Assembly (NCBI GenBank): GCA_004802705.1
Contig: SGPL01000023.1
Span: forward strand, 1-64,000
DNA: 64,000 nt
Reading direction: 5' to 3'
Source of the DNA: Bondarzewia mesenterica
Taxonomy: Eukaryota > Basidiomycota > Agaricomycetes > Russulales > Bondarzewiaceae
Both the position numbers and the translations under genes were made by a program. The notes below the pieces were generated by a model. That model was not told where the DNA came from and made no database searches. It was given only the letters and a program-made list of their open reading frames with translations. Positions 57,809 to 64,000 of the stretch are shown piece by piece (position 1 is the stretch's first letter; each line of letters begins with the position of its first letter).

Positions 57809-58200
57809 TGATGGTTCCCTGCTGCCGTGTTTGTCTCATGAGTCGGAATCGAATGCTGGTAGTGGGCGGTCGACTGCTGATGATGCCGAGGAGTTCTTCA
57901 CTAACGCCCTCGAAGGGAAGGGGTGTGACTTTTTGGAGATGTGGAGTGAACATGCGCACGGTCGATTGCCAGCTTGATTACATCGAGTCTAAGCGGTAAT
58001 AGATTGAAATGTAAGAGAATGGGTCAAAAGAGGAGTGCTGAGGCCTGAGGATCAGTACTTCAGTACTCAGTACTCAGTAGCCGTGACTAAGACGGCAGAC
58101 ATAATGGCCGCCTCTAGGATGATGGAACAAAAAAACATACTAAATATGCATACAACAGCATTATTATGAGGACGTTCTAGAGGCAGGTCTACAATGTTTA
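57809..58200. other. Convergent gap with a short direct repeat
   Basis: Contains the CAGTACT repeat cluster at 58051-58079 and no gene. Confidence 0.4.
58051..58079. repeat. CAGTACT direct repeats
   Basis: Three to four overlapping copies of CAGTACT(T/C) within 30 bases, in noncoding sequence. Confidence 0.75.
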
Positions 58201-61200
58201 TCATAGCTTTGTCTGCTTGGGCGTCGACTCTGGGTCGGGAAGGTCGTACAGCGCGGTCAACTCTAACTTGTACTTGTTGAACGCGTCCTTGCTGCAATCC
58301 AAAGCGTGCCGGATGAGAAAACACTCAGTAAAGAGAAAGAAGGCCTAGACGCACCGACGGAGTTTCAGCGTGGGCGTCAACGTGTTGTCCTCGATTGTGA
58401 AGGGGTCCAGGCTGACATGGATCCTTCTCACCATCTCGAATCTGTAAAGATCGCATCAGCTTATCTTTCATCTCGAGATCACGACCACTCCTCGGTGATG
58501 AAAACGGCACACTCACCCATTCAACGCGTTCTTCTTTGCCTCCCGATTCAGTTCTTTCATTACGGCATCGACGATGCGCTGGTCCTTGCACAGTTCCTGC
58601 AGAGTCCTCACATCATCGACACTAACATGCGAACCGATAACACGCTTCGCCATCGCAGCAAATTGTATGGGATCGGCAACGACAACGGCCAGGAGATAGG
58701 ATTTGAGTGAGTCGCCATGCACGAAGATTTGGGAAACGATGGGCGACAAGGCGTAGAAGCCTTCGACCTTCTCGATCGCAACGTATTCACCCTGAGCGAG
58801 CTTCATGATGTTCTATGAACATGATTACAGTGAGCAACCAGCGGCATGTTGACGGAGAAAAGAAGATCGTATCGTACCTTCACACGATCGATGATCTTAA
58901 TTCTTCCACACTCGTCGATCGCAGCGACATCACCGGTGTGCACCCAGCCCTCTTCATCGGTAGTCTCCCTCGTGGTCTTCTCATCTGTATCGGGAGCTAT
59001 GATCAACAATTTGGTAGGCTATGGAAAGCATCACATACCCTTGTAATATTTGCTAAAGCAATTCACTCCACGACAGCAGAGCTCGCCGCGAGGATACGGC
59101 TTGTCTTCAGCGGTGTAGCCCATAGCAGGAACATCAATGAGCTTAATTTCCGTCATCGCAGTTGGAGGGCCGACAGTCCCGCTGGAGCTCGGGTCACCAG
59201 GAAGTGTGTGTGTGCAGACCGCGGCATTCTCGGTCATTCCATAACTGAATCGAGCAGTCTCAGAATTCCGATGTTTTCGACATCTATAAAAAGCTCTTAC
59301 CCTGTTCAAAAAAGTATAAGCACGACAATGAATGTTGGCCGATGCTGAAACTGACCTTCCATGACAGTACCACCAAACGCGATCTTGAGAAAGTCCATCA
59401 CTTCGCGGCTAATAGGTGCCGAACCGCAACTGATGAGCTCGACTCTCCCACCCAGCACGGCTTGAATCTGACAGGTAGTACGAAAGCAGAAAGAAAGAAA
59501 ATCCTCATCAGTGAGACGACCCTTCGTGATTCTCGTCTTTTACAGACCTTTCGAAATACTAGCTTATCCCAAAACACATGCGTGTTGTCACCCGTCGCGT
59601 GCAACTTGTCCAACTTCACCTGAACGGCTTTGCGGAAGAGCGCACCCTTGAGACCTGGCACGTTTCCGGCAAGCATAGCAGACTGATAGACGCGGTTGAG
59701 GACGCGTGGAACAGAGGGGAAAAAGTTAGGGCGGAGGAGCTGTGCGTCTTCAAGGAGACGAAGAGGGTCGCCGCTGAAGAAGCCGATATTACCACCAACT
59801 GCGAACATACATAGTTCATTGATGCGCTATAGTGTGAAGGTGAATATAGAATGGATACTGAAGCACAGCTGGCTGACCTCATAGATGTGTGCAAGTGGAA
59901 GGTAAGACAAAACGCATCCACGGTCGTCCGATGGGAGTATGTACCCAAATATATTTGCGCTACAGGCGCTGGCCAGTTGACCATGTGTTAAGACAACGCC
60001 TGTTATATTGATAATGAGCGTGTGCAACAGAAAGTTTGACTTTATTTCTCCGGCACGTACCTTTTGGACGATTTGTTGTGCCCTGAGGACATGAAGTCAA
60101 GGCGCGCAGTAATCATATGTTTCGGAGTGACCTACCGACGTATAGCATATGGAAGCCGGGTCATACGGGGTTGCAGGCACAAGGTCAAGAAGGTTTGCTT
60201 TCCCGAATTCTTCCACTGGAGAGGATAATGTGCGTGAAAAAGTCAAACCAGGGTCAAGCGGAAGTGTAAGTGCATACCCTCGTGCAGTTCCTTCACCTGG
60301 ACGCTCAAGGTTTCAGCCCAAGAGGTCAGTATCTGCTTAGTCTCTGGAGATAGATCATCCAGGGACACGATCATCTTCAGCTGAGGAGTACGAGGCACAA
60401 GTTTCAAAAGAGACGGAATATGGTTCGCCGTCACGAAGATAACGGTGAGATGAGCGTGGTTAATACTAAAAGACGTGTCAGAGGCGTGAACAATAAAAAT
60501 GTCGCTTTTCATACATATATTCTTACCACGGGCAATGAAGGTCAGACATATAATTACGAGATAGATGCTTGCATGGTACTCACCAACAGAATCTTTTCCA
60601 AGGGTATCATATAAGCTGACGCCAACCTTACCATATGCATTAAGAGCCAACTCTACCAGCTGCCATTCTGTCATCGCCGGTGCATTAGACACCCGGATAT
60701 GACGGTATACAAACAAATATCCAACTGACCAGGCCGATTCTGACTCCAAATTCCCACTGTTTGCATATCACCCCCTCCCAGCATGCCGGAATTGAACCAT
60801 GTGTGCAGCGCGCTACCAATCAGCTGCCTGCGCGCATCGGCCCCAGCGTATGTGATCCATTCGAAATGGTCGGCATACTTCAAGGGGTTCGTGGAAACAA
60901 TGGGACGATGTCCAAGACAAGAAAGCTCTGGGTTCAGAGCGAGGCCTGTCTCAAATATTTCCCGCAAGCTCTTGAACACCTTGTCTGTCGTGAAATCGGC
61001 GAGACCGAAGGGCGCTGTGATGACGCGGTCAATGTATGCACGATCAAATAGGATGAAGTGGAAGTTGGCCTACCGTTGCGATAATGACCTGCCGATTCAT
61101 ATTTCGTACAGAGGTTAGCATAGACGAAGGTTGACTGCACTCAGTCACTCACCCGTCTGTCCTGGTTTCCTCGTGCCGGGGACCTCATATGCCTGTTTTT

Positions 61201-61252
61201 TGAGATCTAGGCTCGAGGGTAGTGGTACAACTCTGTCCAAGTCGACGGCCAT
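58201..61252 (-). CDS. Long-chain acyl-CoA synthetase, probably peroxisomal
   Basis: Start 61252 ([12 protein letters not shown]), stop 58203-58201, about ten exons. The AMP-forming ligase motifs are in order: [19 protein letters not shown], the P-loop-like [42 protein letters not shown], the [20 protein letters not shown] block with the ATP-binding Asp and Arg, and the late [17 protein letters not shown] with the catalytic Lys region. It activates fatty acids to CoA thioesters. The last three residues are TKL, close to the peroxisomal PTS1 consensus, as in the Faa2/LACS6-7 type. No membrane segment is obvious. Both neighbours lie more than 350 bases away. Confidence 0.92.
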
Positions 61253-61814
61253 TGTTTAAAAAGTTCGAGGTAGTGATGTTAGGAAGTAGAGGATGAGTTG
61301 GCAGGTAACATACAGCTCAGCTGAAAGTTAACGGGACAAGAAAGCCGGGGGGAAACCAACACCGATCGGCAATTTCGCGGTTTCCACCTATGAAATAATC
61401 ACGTGCTTTTGTGATGGCATTCATAGCAGTATCAGAGAGCATCAGCACAGCGCCGAGCGGTCAACGGATATAGATGTGCCACGAGAACGGTCAGAGTACA
61501 CAAGCCAAACATGAGCGTTCACTGAGTCGGACCTGAGGCCTGAGGCCTGAGCGCTGATTGTGAGTTCGTAGACGTGCTTTTCACGGCGCAGCTAAGTTGA
61601 TCCGTGCCGACTACAGGATCTATAGTTCAGATAAGATGCACTTTGTCTTCAGGAGTAAAGAAATATTGTTCGTTGGTTTATTACGATGAAAATGAAGTAC
61701 ATAAAAGGTGGGTCCATCTTTACTAGTTCGGAGTGGAGACAAGAAAGGTTCAGATACATGGACTCGTACATCTTGGAATAGCATAGTCGGGGTATTATCA
61801 ATACCGATAGAAAA
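61253..61814. other. Intergenic region with a GGCCTGA repeat
   Basis: Promoter of the acyl-CoA synthetase and 3' end of the next gene. It contains a CCTGAG(G) repeat at 61531-61551. No gene supported. Confidence 0.4.
61531..61551. repeat. CCTGAGG direct repeats
   Basis: Three copies of CCTGAG(G) in direct succession. A related CTGAGGCCTGAGG lies at about 58039. Confidence 0.7.
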
Positions 61815-63053
61815 TCAGGGAGCCTGAAGCACGATCTGAAGGGAAGTTAGCATAGACAGCGAGAAAAGAGGTTAGCTCAATGCACGCACCTTCATAAAAT
61901 CTTCATAATTTACTGTCACCCAGCCATCGCGGTCGGTGTCAATTCTAAAAGAAACTGATCAGGAATGTACGTTGTAAGGAACTCATGCGTGATCTACCGT
62001 TGGAAAGACTCGGTCAAACTCTTGACCGCAACGCATGCTCTGACAAACCGATCGAATGTGATTCCAGGAGGAGGACCGTACCCAGTTGAAGGGCCGCTAG
62101 CTATGAGAACATGAGCGATTCACGTACTTGCGTCAAGAAAGTGTTGAATCACCGTATTTTTGCTCGATGAGCGTCAAAATGCTTGGAGCCAAATTATAAC
62201 CAAAACTGCGCAGCGCCTCTGCGAGCTCGTATCCGTCAATAGACCCGGATCGATCTTTATCAAAATGCTTGAACACGGCCTGCCAATCACTGATGTACTT
62301 CCAGAGGCCAGAAAATTCTAGGGAGAGATTGATGAATATAAAATAGCAGCATAGCCTGAGATCCCACCATTGAATCCGATTGTTCCGCTACGATCCGTGT
62401 CCTGAACAATTCGATCAGAAACAACAAAGCGGCTGTTGAAAAGGAATAGCTCACGAAGATGTTCATCAACATTTTCACGGTGTCCAAGTCAAACCCTGTA
62501 AGATACACGGTTAATAAAAAAAATAGAGGGCATAGGATTCACGCATAGGTAGGGATCTGAACAGTGGTCGCTTGTAGGCGTAAACGGAGTCAGTAATTTC
62601 GCACCACCCACAGCAAAAAGGTATCGGCGTCCAATCATTCATTCAACGCCGACACATGTTCACATAGCAGTGAAGGCACCTTTACTCGGGAACACTGATT
62701 GGCAGTGTGTATCGATGAAGGAACCGAACGAACGCAGGGTACTCACTTGACCAATTTCCTGCAGCAAGACATCCGATCAGCCTTCAGGGTGCCAATCGGT
62801 ACCTAGAACGGGACGCACCATTGACCAAAGCTGATTGGAGCTCGTTCACACTAATCGCGCCAGAACGATCCGCATCGACAGCCGAAAACCACTGCCATAG
62901 TTGAGGATCTGCTCCTGGAGGAGGGCCTTGCTGATAACCATACCCTCCCGCAGCGTATCCTGGGGGTGCTGGGCTATGGCCGTGATGGTGATGATGGCCA
63001 GAGCTGATGGAATGTCGGTGATCGCTGTAGTTTGGGTTGGCGTAGTAGGACAT
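61815..63053 (-). CDS. PEF1: Penta-EF-hand calcium-binding protein (Pef1/peflin type)
   Basis: Start 63053 (MSYYANPNYSDH), stop 61817-61815, about six exons. The N-terminal 45 residues are rich in His, Gly, Pro and Tyr (HHHHHGHSPAPPGYAAGGYG), as in peflin/ALG-2 relatives. EF loops follow: DADRSGAISVNE, DTDRSGTIGFNE, DKDRSGSIDGYE and DTDRDGWVTVNYE, with a degenerate hand expected as the fifth. The motif FDLDTVKMLMNIF links hands 1 and 2, and FSGLWKYISDW is a conserved PEF signature. These proteins bind membranes upon calcium rise; the yeast Pef1 acts in budding and cation response. The intron chain is consistent and key loop Asp residues are intact. Confidence 0.88.
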
Positions 63054-63939
63054 GGTGAGAGAGAAAGAGAGAGGATGACTCCTACTTAGACGCTATGCAT
63101 TCAGCGCAGTTCGGCGCCCGGCGCTCACTTTGACAGTGCGTCACATGATAAAAAGGGACTTGGCTGGCATCTGATTGGTCGCAGGCCTAATTTGGCTGTG
63201 AGATAGCCACGTGTATATCTGGACCTGGGACCCACAAGCGGGACAAAGTCTCTTGGAGGCAAGCCATGGAACTGCTGCCTCAAACGCTCCAATCAGCCAT
63301 TCAAGTATCCAATTGAAGATCAACTGGAGAGAAATGGGAGAGAGGGGCTTAGGAAAGGCCGGAGGCTTTGATTCGCAGTTGATTGATCTTCCGGAAACAG
63401 ATTTTGGTACGCCGCTCAATATCGCTCAATGCTTTCAGTGAGAACAAAAAATTCTTCAGACAATCTGTATAGCTGTATCATATGATATTATTGCCTGTAT
63501 GCAGTGAAGCTTGAATCGGACTATATCCAGTGATACTCAATCCGCAGATGGTTGTTTCGTAAATCATGGCGAATCTGGTATGGCAATTCTTCACAAATCC
63601 TTCATCTGAGGGAAAGAAAAAAGCCAAAAAAAGCCAAAGGAAATCTTACGTTTTTTCTCTCTGTTATCGTGCCGTACGTTAGGAGTGTGTATGACTCTGT
63701 CATTGCAAACGAGCTGTGCGCTCGAAAACCCTCCAAAGTTTCTTCCGGAAATGGTAAGATGTTGCCAACGAAATGCGGGGTAAGAGCGCGGGGCCGGCAA
63801 TCATGAAGCCGCGACCGGTGCTAGAGCGCGTCAAGCACCTCCTCGTCTCGCAAACGATCTTAACTACACTTCCCTCTACCACTGTCCAAAAGTTTGTACT
63901 TTCAAGGAGATCTTCTGTGCGCCACGTTCAATTAGGTTA
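63054..63939. other. Divergent promoter region (886 bases)
   Basis: Lies between PEF1 and the HAD-type gene. An A-rich direct repeat (AAAAAAGCC, AAAAAAAGCC) occurs at about 63617-63640. No further gene supported. Confidence 0.4.
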
Positions 63940-64000
63940 ATGGCGAATCTAAAACTGAAAGCAGTAGTCTTTGACGTGCGTACACTATGCATGCATTTCC
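63940..64000 (+). CDS. First exon of a HAD-superfamily hydrolase, cut by window end
   Basis: Exon 63940-63975 reads MANLKLKAVVFD, followed by a GTGCGT donor. The hydrophobic strand ending in Asp (KAVVFD) is the start of HAD motif I, where the Asp is the catalytic nucleophile (DxDGT or DxxGT); the rest lies beyond the window. Only twelve residues are available, so this is a suggestion based on the motif and on the typical intron position after Asp. Confidence 0.45.
   Translation, partial: MANLKLKAVVFDVRTLCMHF

Noticed and set aside
1..64000. tRNA, rRNA, CRISPR arrays, transposase or reverse-transcriptase frames
   Set aside because: None seen by reading for A/B-box-like and TPsiC-like motifs, regular spaced repeats, or catalytic motifs; a tRNAscan or profile search would be firmer.

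Overview
The window is nuclear DNA from a filamentous fungus, most likely a mushroom-forming basidiomycete (Agaricomycetes). The signs are small, tightly packed genes on both strands, many introns per gene (mostly about 45-65 bases, GT-AG), short intergenic gaps, and a gene set typical of that group: a tandem pair of MARVEL-like membrane proteins, a fungal Hv1 proton channel, an Aim25-type scramblase, a CHORD protein, and a CUE/AlkB/GRF protein. No rRNA, tRNA, CRISPR array, insertion sequence or intact transposon was recognised. All gene models were spliced by eye. End codons and domain identities are firmer than individual splice sites.

Layout. 1-970: 3' end of a HEAT-repeat phosphatase regulator in a GC-rich patch. 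2.4-6.5 kb: two tandem MARVEL-like paralogues with matching exon lengths. 6.8-9.5 kb: Hv1 channel (-) and a retinol-dehydrogenase-type SDR (+). 10.1-16.0 kb: one large minus-strand gene, read here as a candidate meiotic chromosome-axis protein of the Red1/SYCP2 type. 16.5-17.8 kb: decayed sequence including a FAR-17a/AIG1-like relic. 17.8-21.0 kb: MCH1-like transporter and ECO1, divergent. 23.4-25.0 kb: LST8. 27.4-30.8 kb: an SDR-fold protein lacking the catalytic Tyr/Lys, and a divergent mitochondrial carrier. 31.9-38.5 kb: CHORD protein, mitochondrial IF2, scramblase. 38.6-43.1 kb: CDC45 and MSS51. 43.4-48.1 kb: M13 metallopeptidase and HIS3. 48.5-55.1 kb: AlkB-like dioxygenase, membrane-anchored M24 peptidase, MFS transporter. 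55.6-64 kb: two unrecognised proteins, acyl-CoA synthetase, penta-EF-hand protein, and the first exon of a HAD-type hydrolase cut by the window end.

The genes do not form one pathway. Loose themes are chromosome biology (the axis candidate, ECO1, CDC45), mitochondrial function (IF2, MSS51, scramblase, carrier) and TOR signalling (LST8). Several neighbours share short divergent promoters (196-271 bases) or convergent ends only 64-190 bases apart. I found no clear new multi-gene system. The most interesting single locus is the large gene at 10.1-16.0 kb. Next are the MARVEL tandem pair and the Hv1 channel with a lysine in place of the third S4 arginine.
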